Assembly (NCBI GenBank): GCA_031398975.1 | Contig: JANNOI010000043.1 | Coordinates: 62,001 to 126,000 of the forward strand | DNA: 64,000 nt | Reading direction: 5' to 3' | DNA from: JAKFWI01 sp031398975 | GTDB taxonomy: Bacteria; Pseudomonadota; Alphaproteobacteria; Caulobacterales; Aquidulcibacteraceae | Shown here: positions 1-8,252 of the stretch, piece after piece | How the letters are laid out: each line of letters begins with the position of its first letter | Position numbering within the stretch: the stretch's first letter is position 1 | Notes under the pieces: generated by a model | The model's database searches: none | Told to the model about the DNA's origin: nothing | The model's input: only the letters and a program-made list of their open reading frames with translations | Translations under genes and position numbers: made by a program

Positions 1-1
1 G

Positions 2-397
2 CTGCTGATCACCCACGACGTCTATCTCGCCCAGGCGGCGGCCGATCGGCTGTGGCTTGTGCATGAGGGGCGGATGAGCCCGTACGAGGGCGATCTCGAC
101 GATTACCGGAAGCTTGTCCTGGCCGCGGACCGGCAAAGCCCGCGCCGGACCGAAGCCGCCCCCGCCCCCCGCCGCAAGCCCGATCCCGCCGCCAAGCGCG
201 CGCTGGCCGAGGCCGAGCGGAAGATCGCCGCCTTGCAGGCTGAAATCGCCGCCCTCGACACGGGGCTGGCCGACGGGGCGCGCCACGCAGAGGCCGCCCA
301 GCTCGCCCGATTGCGGGAAAGCGCCGCCGCGCGCTTGGCCGCGGCGGAGGAGGAATGGTTGCTCGCGAGCGAAGCGCAGGCGGTCCCCGCCGCCTGA
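2..397 (+). CDS. ABC-F type ATPase, C-terminal fragment
   Basis: The reading frame is open from the left edge to the TGA ending at 397, so the start lies outside the window. The first residues read LLITHDVYLAQAAADRLW, the H-loop end of an ABC ATPase domain. A short EG-R-x-S-x-YEGDLDDYRKL stretch follows, which is typical of the end of Uup/YheS-like ABC-F proteins. The last ~70 residues are Ala/Glu/Arg-rich with heptad character (about residues 60-115 of the fragment) and look like the C-terminal coiled coil of Uup-type members. ABC-F proteins act on ribosomes or, for Uup, bind DNA. The fragment alone does not decide which subfamily this is. Confidence 0.85.
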   Translation: MLITHDVYLAQAAADRLWLVHEGRMSPYEGDLDDYRKLVLAADRQSPRRTEAAPAPRRKPDPAAKRALAEAERKIAALQAEIAALDTGLADGARHAEAAQLARLRESAAARLAAAEEEWLLASEAQAVPAA

Positions 398-420
398 GAG
401 CGCGGTAAGTGGTCCAGAGG

Positions 421-1374
421 TCAGCCCGTCCAGCCCCGCTGGGCGATCGCCGCGCACACGTGCTCCACCTCCAGCCCCGCCATCAGCGTGCCTGGCTGCG
501 TGCGGCGCTTCCATGCGCCCAGCAGCGCCTCCACCGGCTCGGGCGTGCGCACGACGAGCGTGTCCGGCCCCCAAGGGCTATATAGAATGTCCTGCGTGGG
601 CCCGAACAGGCCGATGGTGCGCGCGCCCGCGGCGGCGGCCAGGTGCATCATCGCGGAATCGTTGCCCACGAACAGGCGCGCGCGCTCCAGCAACGCCGCC
701 GTGGCCCCCACGCTCGCGCCGAACGCGTCGATCACCCGGTCGGGCGGCAGGGCGGCAAGGAGCGGCGCGGCGGCTTCGCGCTCCGTGCGGGAGCCCACCA
801 GCAGCACGGCGGCGTCCGCGAACGCCGCCCCGGGGGCTGTGAGGCGCGCTGCGAGCGCCGCGAAATGCGCCGCAGGCCAAGTCTTGGCGATCCAATTGGC
901 GCCGATGCCCAGGGCCAGGACCGGGCGCTGGGCGTCCGCGAGCGGGGCGGGCGTCAGCTGCGCCGCCTGCGCGCAATCCTCCGGGGTGGGCCACAGGCGC
1001 GGCGCCTGGGGCGGTAGGCCAAGCGTGCGCGAGGCAAGGATCACCCTATGCTCCCCCGCCCGCGCGGCCGGCACGATGTGGCGGGCGCGTGCGCGCAGCA
1101 GCCAGGCAAGCGCCGAACGGCGCAGATCCACCACCCGCGCCCAGCGGCGGGTCCGCGCCGCGCGCCAGAGCTCGAGCCAATGGCCCCCGCGCGGGCGCTT
1201 CTGCATCACGTGCACCCGCTCCACCCCGGGCGCGGCCGCCAGCGCCAGCGCCGCCGGGGCCCCGCACGCGAGGGTGATGGGTTCGCCGGGATAGGTCCGC
1301 CCCAGCCAATCCAGGACCCCGCTCACCAGGATGGCGTCGCCCAGGCGCGTGGGGCCGATGAAGAGCGTGGCCAC
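421..1374 (-). CDS. Glycosyltransferase family 9 (heptosyltransferase-like)
   Basis: The 317-residue protein starts at a GTG. It opens with MATLFIGPTRLGDAILVSGVL, the glycine-rich N-terminal Rossmann motif of GT9 ADP-heptose:LPS heptosyltransferases. The C-terminal half has VGNDSAMMHLAAAAGARTIGLFGPT, the conserved GT9 nucleotide-sugar site (SxxxHLAxxxG.P.vglFGPT). Length is close to that of bacterial RfaF/RfaC relatives. It likely transfers a sugar during LPS or other envelope glycan synthesis at the cytoplasmic face. The DUF6165 gene 11 bp upstream on the same strand probably shares its transcript. The sugar donor and acceptor cannot be read from the sequence. Confidence 0.88.
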   Translation of the reverse strand: MATLFIGPTRLGDAILVSGVLDWLGRTYPGEPITLACGAPAALALAAAPGVERVHVMQKRPRGGHWLELWRAARTRRWARVVDLRRSALAWLLRARARHIVPAARAGEHRVILASRTLGLPPQAPRLWPTPEDCAQAAQLTPAPLADAQRPVLALGIGANWIAKTWPAAHFAALAARLTAPGAAFADAAVLLVGSRTEREAAAPLLAALPPDRVIDAFGASVGATAALLERARLFVGNDSAMMHLAAAAGARTIGLFGPTQDILYSPWGPDTLVVRTPEPVEALLGAWKRRTQPGTLMAGLEVEHVCAAIAQRGWTG

Positions 1375-1385
1375 GGGGGCGGCGC

Positions 1386-1769
1386 TCAGGCCGCGTAGGA
1401 TTTCTGCTCGGCGATGTCGCTGCCCAGGAGGGCGTTGATCTCGGCCTTCACGGCGGCGCGGCGGTCATTGGTCAAATACACTTCGCGCGCCAGGCGCAGG
1501 AAGTCCGGCCCGAACTCGCCGCGTTTCTCGAACGCGCGCAGCGCGTCCTCGATGTCCCACAGGGTCTCGTTCACACAGACGAGCGCAGCCATCGCCGCCC
1601 GCAGCGCCGGCGCTTCTTCCAGGAGCGGCTCCACAGCCCGGCGCAGGATCGCGGCCTCGCGTCGGATGTGGCTCAGCTTGTCGGCGGCGGTGAGCCGGCT
1701 CTCCTTGATGGACAAAATGGCAAGCTTGTCGATCGCCTCCCCAGGCGAAACCTCGATCCGTAGACGCAT
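1386..1769 (-). CDS. DUF6165 family protein
   Basis: I placed the start at the ATG at 1769 (127 residues), not at the upstream in-frame start. A GGGGGAG Shine-Dalgarno sequence sits just before it, and conservation begins here with MRLRIEVSPGEAIDKLAIL. The upstream extension is Cys/Arg/Pro-rich and unlike a conserved domain. The body is alpha-helical with many Arg, Glu and Ala (roughly residues 20-110) and ends in a helix around INALLGSDIAEQKSY. Small proteins of this type are often found beside glycosyltransferases, as here. No enzymatic role is known to me. A structural or regulatory role in envelope glycan assembly is only a guess from context. Confidence 0.75.
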   Translation of the reverse strand: MRLRIEVSPGEAIDKLAILSIKESRLTAADKLSHIRREAAILRRAVEPLLEEAPALRAAMAALVCVNETLWDIEDALRAFEKRGEFGPDFLRLAREVYLTNDRRAAVKAEINALLGSDIAEQKSYAA

Positions 1770-1966
1770 GCGCGGCGCTCCCCCATACCCCGCGGGCGCG
1801 CCCCACGTCGAACGGACGGGCGGGCCTGGACGCGTCGCGGGACAAAGATGGTTACCGCACAAGGCCGCCCGCGAACAAGCGCTCTCGGCGCAGCTTCCGC
1901 CCGCCTCACGGCTGTTGCAAAAGATATAACGATCTCTAGCCTCCAATGCGGTAACGCGGAGCGCGC

Positions 1967-3295
1967 ATGGCCGATCAAGGCCCGGAAGATCGTTCGATTT
2001 CCGCCGGGGAATTCAAGCGCGGCTGGCCGATCGTTGCGTCCGCGGCGGTGGGTATCGGGCTCGGGCTGTCGCCGCTGCCCTTTTACACGATCGGGGTGTT
2101 CATCCGGCCGCTTTCGGCGGAGTTCGGCTGGAGCGTGGACAAGATCCTAACCGCCCTGCTGGCCATGACCTTGACGGTGGTGGCGATGGGGCCGGTCGTG
2201 GGCTGGCTGGCGGACCGGTTCGGCGCGCGGCGGGTGGCGCTTGTGTCCATCGGGCTGTTTGCTTTGTCGCTGGCTCTGTTTGCGGCCTCCAACGGGTCGC
2301 TGACGCTGTTTTACGCCAATTGGGTGCTGATGGGGCTTGCGGGCGCGGGCACGCTGCCGATCACCTGGACGCGGGGGGTGAACGCTTGGTTCGTGCGCAA
2401 TCGCGGCTTGGCGCTCGGTTGCGCACTGGTGGCGACGGGGCTGTTCGGCTCGCTCGCCAAGCTCTACGCGAACGCCCTGATCGAAACCCTGGGATGGCGC
2501 GCGGCCTATCTGGGCCTTGCGGCGCTGCCCGCTCTGGTGGCGCTGCCGATCGCGTTCTTCTTCTTCCGCGACACCCCCCGCAACGGCGCGCCCAGCGATA
2601 GCGCGGCGCGTGCGGCCGCGCCCGCTCAGCCCGGCCTCAGTTTTGCGCAAGCGGTGCGGCATTGGCGCTTTTGGGTGTTGGCGGCGGCGTTCGTACCGAT
2701 CTCGCTGGCGCTGGGCGGGCCGATCCCCAATCTCGAAACCATTCTGGGCGCCAAGGGCTTTGCGCGCGGGCAGGCGGTGGAGCTGGCGAGCCTCGTCGGG
2801 TATGCGGTGATGGTCGGGCGCGTCGGCGGGGGCTGGCTGATCGACCGGTTCTGGGCGCCGGGTGTGGCGTTCGTGCTGCTGGCCTCGCCGGCGCTGGCGC
2901 TTTATGCGCTTGCCCAGCCCGGCGCGCTCGGCTTCCCGGTGGCGGCGGCCGCCATCGCGATGCTGGGGATCGCGCTCGGCGTCGAGTACGATTTCATGGC
3001 CTATATGAGCGCGCGTTATTTCGGGCTGCGCAGCTATGGCTCCATCTATGGCGCGCTTTACGGCTTCTTCGCGCTGGGCGCGGGGGTGGGGCCGGTCTGG
3101 TACGGGCGGGCCTTCGTGGCGGAAGGGAATTATGACGGCGTGCTGATGATCGGGGCGGGGCTCACCGTGCTCGGCGCGCTGCTGCTCCTGACGCTGGGGC
3201 GCTACCCCACCTTCGCTCAGGCCGGGATAGGCTCGACCACCTCGAACAGCGTTCCGTCCGGCCCGCGCAGCGTCGCCGCCCGGCCCCCGCCATAG
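1967..3295 (+). CDS. MFS transporter (oxalate/formate antiporter-like)
   Basis: The 442-residue protein has about 12 hydrophobic segments. The MFS loop 2-3 motif appears as GWLADRFGARRV near residue 77. The layout resembles monocarboxylate/OFA-type carriers: a short cytoplasmic N-terminus, a central loop with Pro/Ala-rich sequence near residues 205-225, and two six-helix halves. GGAG lies 6 nt before the ATG. It stands at the edge of the CoA-thioester island and could import its organic-acid substrate, which is inference. Its last 26 codons overlap the 3' end of the convergent VOC gene by 79 bp. The C-terminal tail (GSTTSNSVPSGPRSVAARPPP) is hydrophilic and looks like read-through into that gene. 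Confidence 0.88.
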   Translation: MADQGPEDRSISAGEFKRGWPIVASAAVGIGLGLSPLPFYTIGVFIRPLSAEFGWSVDKILTALLAMTLTVVAMGPVVGWLADRFGARRVALVSIGLFALSLALFAASNGSLTLFYANWVLMGLAGAGTLPITWTRGVNAWFVRNRGLALGCALVATGLFGSLAKLYANALIETLGWRAAYLGLAALPALVALPIAFFFFRDTPRNGAPSDSAARAAAPAQPGLSFAQAVRHWRFWVLAAAFVPISLALGGPIPNLETILGAKGFARGQAVELASLVGYAVMVGRVGGGWLIDRFWAPGVAFVLLASPALALYALAQPGALGFPVAAAAIAMLGIALGVEYDFMAYMSARYFGLRSYGSIYGALYGFFALGAGVGPVWYGRAFVAEGNYDGVLMIGAGLTVLGALLLLTLGRYPTFAQAGIGSTTSNSVPSGPRSVAARPPP

Positions 3296-4119
3296 ACCAC
3301 GCCCGGATGGGCGTGCGGGGGGGTGATCAGCCACGGGCCCAGCGCCTGCAGGCGCGCCTCGAAATCCGGCAGGAGGAAACTCCCCACCGCCATCCCGGGC
3401 GCCAGGAGGTCGCGGTGTTGGGGGCGCGGGGTCGCCTGAGGCGGGTATTGGTCGAATTCCAGGAATACGTCGCGGCCGTGAACGCCGGTGGCGATGGTGT
3501 GGAGCTGATCGCGCGGGGCGCCGAAGGCGTCCGCCAGCATGGTGTAAACGATCTGCATCTCCCGCCCGAGGCCGATACCCAGCTTCTCGGACGCAAACCG
3601 GATCGTTGCCCCCATGTCCGCGCAGGCCAGCACGAAGATGAACAGCCGGTCGATCGGCGCGGTCGCGCGCGGGAGGTCATAGGCCGGCAAATCCCCGCGG
3701 ATCTGGGTGAGGTAGACGATCTCGCCGTCCGGCCCCTGCACCTGCATCGGATAGATGGCGGCGAGCCCCTCGATCTCGCGCGGGGGGCCGATCACCCGGA
3801 ACGGGCTCTGCTGCATGCGCGCATGGGCGCCCAGCACGTCTTGCACGCAGATCTCGATCGCGGCCCAGCCATAGGTGCGCAAGGGGCGGTAATCGGGGTG
3901 AGGCGGCTGCTCCACCAGGCGCAGGAAGATCTCGGCCCCGCTGGCCGGCGCGAGCACGGCATAGGCCCGCCCCGCCGCGCCCGGCGCACACCAGGACGCG
4001 GCGAGGCCGCCGTCCAACACCCCCGCCTCGACGGTGCGATAATCGAGAAAGTCCTGGTAGCGCGCCTGCGCGGCGGGAAGGTCGGCGACCGTCAGCGTGG
4101 CGCAGCGCAGCAGCTTCAT
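3217..4119 (-). CDS. Two-domain VOC (glyoxalase/dioxygenase superfamily) protein
   Basis: The start is set at the ATG at 4119 (300 residues), where the first VOC beta strand begins (MKLLRCATLTVADLPAAQARY). The upstream in-frame extension is basic and runs into the divergent promoter. Two VOC modules can be seen. The first covers about residues 1-130 and ends with GPDGEIVYLTQI. The second covers about 145-300 and ends with GPDGTLFEVVE. Both have the GPDG-x-hydrophobic-E pattern in which the Glu is commonly a metal ligand. Family members include ring-cleaving dioxygenases and isomerases or lyases acting on small organic acids. Divergent from the DUF1330 gene, and probably part of the catabolic island. 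The substrate is unknown. Confidence 0.8.
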   Translation of the reverse strand: MKLLRCATLTVADLPAAQARYQDFLDYRTVEAGVLDGGLAASWCAPGAAGRAYAVLAPASGAEIFLRLVEQPPHPDYRPLRTYGWAAIEICVQDVLGAHARMQQSPFRVIGPPREIEGLAAIYPMQVQGPDGEIVYLTQIRGDLPAYDLPRATAPIDRLFIFVLACADMGATIRFASEKLGIGLGREMQIVYTMLADAFGAPRDQLHTIATGVHGRDVFLEFDQYPPQATPRPQHRDLLAPGMAVGSFLLPDFEARLQALGPWLITPPHAHPGVVYGGGRAATLRGPDGTLFEVVEPIPA

Positions 4120-4139
4120 GCTTGGTCCATCCCCGTCTT

Positions 4140-4148
4140 TGATATACC
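4140..4148. promoter_or_regulatory. TGATATACC motif in divergent promoter
   Basis: The 56-bp gap between the divergent VOC and DUF1330 genes contains TGATATACC. The same nine bases occur in the next divergent gap at 6155-6163, at almost the same distance from the plus-strand start (36 versus 34 bp from the first base of the motif to the ATG). TATACC could be a -10 element, or the motif could be half of a GT-N-TA-N-AC-type GntR operator. Neither is proven. Confidence 0.35.
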
Positions 4149-4175
4149 TTTTGCGCAGTCTGGCGAGGGTCCGCA

Positions 4176-4472
4176 ATGGCGGCGTTCATGATCGTCGTGG
4201 CGCGGGTGAAGCAGCGGGAAGCCTTTCTGGCGGCCTATGCGCTCCCGGCGGCGGAATTGGTGGCGCGCCATGGCGGGCGCTATCTCGTGCGCGCGCCGGG
4301 CGCGGTGGCGCTGGAAGGCCAGTACGGCGCGGGGGCCTCTATCGTCATCTCCGAATGGCCGGACCGCGCGGCGATCGAGCGGTTCTGGAACTGCCCGGAC
4401 TATCAGCCCCTGAAAGCCGCCCGCGAAGGCCTCGCGGAGGTGGACGTGCTGGTGATCGAACAGCCGGATTAG
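4176..4472 (+). CDS. DUF1330 domain protein (dimeric alpha/beta barrel type)
   Basis: The 98-residue protein matches the DUF1330 pattern. It opens with a beta strand (MIVVARVKQREAFLAAY), continues with a conserved GGRYLVRA strand, and has a central ISEWPDRAAIERFWNCPDY segment; the aromatic FWNC.DYQPLK is typical of the family. Such proteins fold as ferredoxin-like dimers. Their enzymatic role is mostly undefined. GCGAGG lies just upstream of the ATG. It is divergent from the VOC gene and convergent with the small gene at 4478-4846, only 5 bp away. It probably belongs to the same catabolic regulon, judging by the shared TGATATACC motif. Confidence 0.82.
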   Translation: MAAFMIVVARVKQREAFLAAYALPAAELVARHGGRYLVRAPGAVALEGQYGAGASIVISEWPDRAAIERFWNCPDYQPLKAAREGLAEVDVLVIEQPD

Positions 4473-4477
4473 GCCGA

Positions 4478-4846
4478 TCAGCCCGCAGAGGGCTGGGCGA
4501 GCTCTTCGGCCACGGCTTCGCTGCTCGCCTCCTCGGCGCCCAGCGCTTCGCGTTCCTGCTGCAGGATCCGCAGGATGCGGGCGAGGAATTCCTGGGTCCA
4601 GGCGCCGCGGGCCTCGGCGGCGGCCTTGTCAGGGGTGAAGGTTTCGATGTCGGCCCGGGTCAGCGCGCCGTTCTGGTCCAGCAGCCGCTCCACCGTGTCC
4701 AGCCGCTCGCGCAGCACCGCGGTTTCCTGCGCCAGGGCCATCACGATGGTCAAAAGGCGCTCGCTGTCGCGGCATTCCAGGAACCAGGGCCGCTTGCCCT
4801 TGGCCTTTGCGCCGGCCAGCGCCAGCGGGTCGAGGGGCGGGGTCAT
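4478..4846 (-). CDS. Uncharacterised helical protein coupled to methyltransferase
   Basis: I do not recognise this 122-residue protein. It is predominantly helical. After a short Pro/Leu-rich start it has SERLLTIVMALAQETAVLRERLDTVERL (residues ~28-55), a likely amphipathic or coiled-coil segment. A second helix covers residues ~85-110, and the tail is Glu/Ala-rich. No signal peptide, membrane segment or catalytic motif is visible. Its ATG overlaps the stop of the upstream methyltransferase in an ATGA arrangement, so the two are translationally coupled and may form a complex. A small partner or regulatory subunit is the simplest inference. Confidence 0.7.
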   Translation of the reverse strand: MTPPLDPLALAGAKAKGKRPWFLECRDSERLLTIVMALAQETAVLRERLDTVERLLDQNGALTRADIETFTPDKAAAEARGAWTQEFLARILRILQQEREALGAEEASSEAVAEELAQPSAG

Positions 4847-6150
4847 GGGGAGGGCCGCGGGCCGCCGCCCCCGGGCTTGCGCGCCCCGATCACCCGCCAG
4901 GCGGCCTTGCGCCCGTAATCTTCCTGGTCCTCGCCCTCGTTGGAGGCCCCGACGGCGGCCACCGCGCCATGGATCAGGCTTTCCGCCGGGAAGCCCGCCT
5001 CCACCATCCAGCCGTCGAGGTCCACTGCGTGCAGTTTCGTCCAGAACGGCTCGTTATTGTAGAAGGCGTCCCAGTCGCGCATGGCCTGCTCAAACAGCGG
5101 CATCGCGTCGGTATATTGGGGCTGCTCGACGTGCAGCACGATCCCGCCGGGCGCGAGCAGACGCTCGGTCTCGCGGAAGATCGCCTTGAGGCTCTGATAG
5201 CTGGTTTCGTGCAGGAACATGGTGGACTGGATCCAGTCGAACCCCCCGTCCGGGAAGTCCTTGAGATCGGCCGCGTCCCCCTGCACGAAAGTGATGTTCT
5301 CGAGGCCCAGGCTCTTGGCGCGCGCCAGGCCGTAGCGCAGCATCGGCGCGCCCACGTCCACCGCCACCACCTCCGCACTCGGAAACGCGGCCGCGATCGG
5401 GAGCACGTTGTGGCCAAGCCCCGCGCCTAGATCGAGAATGCGCTTCGGCGCCAGGTCCGGCATGTTCCGCCGCGTCCAGGCGATCACGGCCTGGCCGCCG
5501 CCGTCATTGTAGGCGCCGAGCGCGCCCCCGGTGGTGGCGAACAGGCCGATGTCGTAATTGGCCGCGCCGCTCACGTCCCCGCGCTTCAGCTCGGTATGAT
5601 AGCTGCCGGGCATGCAATGATGGTCGATCGCGGCCACTGGGCGGGGCGGGGCGAGCGTGGGATCCAGGCGCAGGCGCGGATCGCCGTCCGTCGCTGCGGC
5701 GGCGGCCGCGGCCAGCGCATCGGCCTGGCGCAGGCTTACCCAGCGGCCGGCCTGCTGGCGGCTTTCCATGGTAGCGCGGCGCAGCGCAGACCACCATTGG
5801 AACGCGGGATCCCCCAGCAGCGCCTTGCGCACCTCGTGGCGATCGGCGAACGCGCGCCCCTCTGCCTGGCGAAAGGCGGGGCTCACGTGCGCCTCGAAGG
5901 CCTCCGCCACGCCGGGCATCAGCTGGGTCGCGAGATGGCGGTTCAGATGGGCGAGGAAGTTGAAGCGCGCGGCTTCGTCGTGGCTGATGTCGGGAAACAT
6001 TCCATGACGGCCCACGGCGCGATAGTCTGGGGGGCCGTCATAAGCCGGCCGGGCGGGCGTTTTCGCGCGGCGGGCGCGCTTTTCGGCTGGCGAAGGCATG
6101 CTTTGCTCCAGAAACGCCGGAACCCTCGGGCTGGCGCTTCCCTTCGCCAT
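4843..6150 (-). CDS. Class I SAM-dependent methyltransferase with N-terminal extension
   Basis: In this 435-residue protein the methyltransferase fold occupies about residues 220-400. Motif I reads ILDLGAGLGHNVLPIA, followed by the acidic VVAVDVGAPML and by VQGDAADLKDFPDGGFDWIQS. The N-terminal ~200 residues are an extra domain rich in His, Arg and Ala, including DHHCMPGSYHTELKRGDVSG near residue 180. They may recognise substrate or shape the active site. An alternative start is the Met at residue 18 (position 6099). Its stop overlaps the start of the small helical gene. It is divergent from the HapK-like gene. The acceptor (O, N or C) is unknown. A role in processing an aromatic or polyketide-like substrate is possible but unproven. 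Confidence 0.8.
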   Translation of the reverse strand: MAKGSASPRVPAFLEQSMPSPAEKRARRAKTPARPAYDGPPDYRAVGRHGMFPDISHDEAARFNFLAHLNRHLATQLMPGVAEAFEAHVSPAFRQAEGRAFADRHEVRKALLGDPAFQWWSALRRATMESRQQAGRWVSLRQADALAAAAAAATDGDPRLRLDPTLAPPRPVAAIDHHCMPGSYHTELKRGDVSGAANYDIGLFATTGGALGAYNDGGGQAVIAWTRRNMPDLAPKRILDLGAGLGHNVLPIAAAFPSAEVVAVDVGAPMLRYGLARAKSLGLENITFVQGDAADLKDFPDGGFDWIQSTMFLHETSYQSLKAIFRETERLLAPGGIVLHVEQPQYTDAMPLFEQAMRDWDAFYNNEPFWTKLHAVDLDGWMVEAGFPAESLIHGAVAAVGASNEGEDQEDYGRKAAWRVIGARKPGGGGPRPSP

Positions 6151-6154
6151 CTAA

Positions 6155-6163
6155 TGATATACC
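6155..6163. promoter_or_regulatory. TGATATACC motif, second copy
   Basis: Identical to the nine bases at 4140-4148 and again inside a short divergent gap (38 bp) between a minus-strand gene and a plus-strand gene. AGGGAGG follows 14 bp later as the ribosome site of the HapK-like gene. The repeat suggests co-regulation of the two divergent units or a shared core promoter. Confidence 0.35.
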
Positions 6164-6188
6164 AATTTAAGGCGCAAGGGAGGCCGCC

Positions 6189-6506
6189 ATGGGAAACCGT
6201 ATCGTCGTTCTGTTCAACCTGAAGCCCGGCATGAGCGCGGCCGATTACGAAGCCTGGGCTCAGAAGGTGGACCTGCCGACCGTGGGGGCGCTGCCTTCGG
6301 TGGAGGGGTTTGCGGTGTTCAAGTCCTTAAGCGTGCTCGGCGCGGGCGAGCGGTCCCCGCCTTACGCCTATATCGAGATCATCGACGTGAACGACATGCG
6401 CGTCTTCGGGGACGACATCGCGACCGCGGCGGTGCGGCGCGTGGCGGAGGAATTCCACGCCGTGGCGGACGATCCGATCTTCATCCTCACCGAAAAGCTG
6501 GCCTGA
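6189..6506 (+). CDS. HapK/REDY-like small protein
   Basis: The 105-residue protein begins MGNRIVVLFNLKPGMSAADYEAWAQ. This pattern is seen in proteins annotated as REDY-like HapK, named after a prodigiosin cluster member. The fold expected is a ferredoxin-like alpha/beta sandwich, with conserved SVEGFAVFKSL and PPYAYIEIIDVNDM strands. A strong AGGGAGG ribosome site precedes the ATG. The SDR gene starts 10 bp downstream, so the two are almost certainly cotranscribed. The biochemical role of this family in catabolic clusters is not established to my knowledge. Confidence 0.65.
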   Translation: MGNRIVVLFNLKPGMSAADYEAWAQKVDLPTVGALPSVEGFAVFKSLSVLGAGERSPPYAYIEIIDVNDMRVFGDDIATAAVRRVAEEFHAVADDPIFILTEKLA

Positions 6507-6516
6507 GGCCGCGGCC

Positions 6517-7350
6517 ATGCGCTTTGCGGGCCAGACGGCGGTGGTCACAGGCTCGGGCCGTCGCGGCGGGCTGGGCGTGGCGATCGCGCGCCGGCTCGCG
6601 CAGGAGGGCGCAAGCGTCGTGATCTCCGATATCGGGGCGGGCCGGGACGCGGCCACCCCGGAGGCGATGATCGGGGCGCAGGCGGAAATGGAGGCGATCG
6701 CCGCCGATCTCCGCGCGGAGGGCTTTTCCGCCTCCACCTGCGTGTGCGACGTGCGCGACCTCGCCGCCGCCCGCGCGCTGGCCGATCACGCCGTCGCCGC
6801 CCATGGCGGGCTCGATATCTGGGTCAACAATGCCGGCATCGGCTACATCATGAAGCCGCTCTTGGAGGTAAGCGCGGAGGATTGGCGGGCCGTCATCGAT
6901 GTGAACCTCACCGGCGCGTTCTTCGGTCTCAAGGCGGCGGCGGAAAAGATGGTGGCGCAGGGCCGCGGCGGGCGGATCGTCAATATCGCCAGCCAGGCGG
7001 CGAAATCGGGCTTTCCGCACGCGCAGGCCTATGTCTCGTCGAAGCATGGGCTCGTGGGGCTCGTGCGCTCGGCGGCGATCGAGCTGGGGCCGCACGGGAT
7101 CACCGTGAACAATGTCTGCCCCAACCATGTCACCACCGGCCTCGGCGCGTGGCAGAATTCCTATTTCGCGAAGGTGGTGGGGGCGGCGTCGGTGGAGGAA
7201 TACCTCGCGCAGATGGCCGCGCGCATCCCGATGGGCCGCCCCGGCCTGCCGGAGGATACCGCCAATGCGGTGGCGTTCCTGTGTTCGCCCGAGGCGCGCT
7301 ACATCACCGCTGAAAGCATGAACGTGTCCGGCGGCGAGGAGCCGCACTGA
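6517..7350 (+). CDS. SDR family NAD(P)-dependent oxidoreductase
   Basis: This 277-residue classical SDR has the cofactor loop TGSGRRGGLG near residues 10-19, the NNAG motif around residue 107, the catalytic Ser region NIASQAA, and Tyr-x-x-x-Lys as YVSSK near residue 172. The C-terminal INVSGGEEPH end is usual for SDRs that oxidise or reduce a hydroxyl/keto group. An acidic residue after the first strands (SDIGAG) suggests NAD rather than NADP. The stop and the next start share one base (TGATG), indicating coupling to the deacetylase-like gene. It probably acts on an alcohol intermediate of the island's pathway. Confidence 0.9.
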   Translation: MRFAGQTAVVTGSGRRGGLGVAIARRLAQEGASVVISDIGAGRDAATPEAMIGAQAEMEAIAADLRAEGFSASTCVCDVRDLAAARALADHAVAAHGGLDIWVNNAGIGYIMKPLLEVSAEDWRAVIDVNLTGAFFGLKAAAEKMVAQGRGGRIVNIASQAAKSGFPHAQAYVSSKHGLVGLVRSAAIELGPHGITVNNVCPNHVTTGLGAWQNSYFAKVVGAASVEEYLAQMAARIPMGRPGLPEDTANAVAFLCSPEARYITAESMNVSGGEEPH

Positions 7351-8252
7351 TGGCCCCGTCAGACATCGTCTGGCCCAACGGCGCCAAGCTCGCCTTGTCT
7401 ATCGTTGTGAATGTGGAGGAGGGCGCCGAGCAGAATATCCGCGACGGCGACAAGGGCCCGGAGCCGGTCGATGAATTGGGCGCCGCGCCCAGCCGCGCGA
7501 TGCGCGCGCACGGGAACGAGAGCAATTACCAGTACGGGATCAAGGCGGGCTGGCCGCGCCTGCGCGCCCTGCTCGATGCGCACAAGGTGGAGCCCACCAT
7601 CACCGCCGCCGCGCTCGCCCTCGAACGCGCCCCAGCGGTGGCTTCCGACATTCGCGCACGCGGCTGGGAGGTGGCCGCCCACGGGCATCGCTGGAGCCAT
7701 TCCTATTGGATGAACGAAGACCAGGAGCGCGCCTTCATCATCGCCGCGCGGGATTCCATCGCCGCGACCATCGGGCGGGCCCCCGCCGGCTGGCTGTCGC
7801 GCTATCTGCACACCGAAGCCACCCGCCGCCTGCTCGCGGAGGAGGGCTACACCTATCATATCGACGATTATTCCGACGACCTGCCCTTCTGGGACGTCGT
7901 GGACACCCGCGCGGGCCCCCGGCCCATGCTCATCACCCCCTACGCGATCGACACCAATGACATGAAGATGTGGGTCGCCCCGGCTTTGCAGCCCTGGGAC
8001 TGGGCGCGCTACGCGATCGCGACGTTCGATCAGCTCTATGCAGAAGCGGAGGCGGGCGCCGCGAAGCTGATGAATGTGGGGCTGCACCTGCGCATTATCG
8101 GCCGGCCGGGGCGGATCGCGGCGCTGGCCGCGCTGCTCGATCATGTGCGGGGCAAGGCGGTATGGGTGGCAGGGCGCGGGCGGATCGCTTCCGCCTTCGC
8201 CGCGCAGATCCCTGCGCCGGCGCGCAGCGCCTCGGGGGAGGGCTCGGTATGA
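7350..8252 (+). CDS. NodB/PuuE-type polysaccharide deacetylase-family hydrolase
   Basis: The 300-residue protein has the NodB fold in the cofactor-independent PuuE-like version. The usual TFDDG motif is replaced by NVEEGAE near residue 23. The His motif appears as HGHRWSH near residue 110. WLSRYLHTEATRRLLAEEG matches the R-x-x-x-x-x-T region of allantoinase/deacetylase relatives. PuuE-like enzymes hydrolyse cyclic amides such as allantoin, so a small amide or imide ring is a reasonable substrate class here. That would fit the amidase further downstream, but this is inference. The gene is coupled to both neighbours (1-bp overlap upstream, ATGA downstream). Confidence 0.8.
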   Translation: MAPSDIVWPNGAKLALSIVVNVEEGAEQNIRDGDKGPEPVDELGAAPSRAMRAHGNESNYQYGIKAGWPRLRALLDAHKVEPTITAAALALERAPAVASDIRARGWEVAAHGHRWSHSYWMNEDQERAFIIAARDSIAATIGRAPAGWLSRYLHTEATRRLLAEEGYTYHIDDYSDDLPFWDVVDTRAGPRPMLITPYAIDTNDMKMWVAPALQPWDWARYAIATFDQLYAEAEAGAAKLMNVGLHLRIIGRPGRIAALAALLDHVRGKAVWVAGRGRIASAFAAQIPAPARSASGEGSV

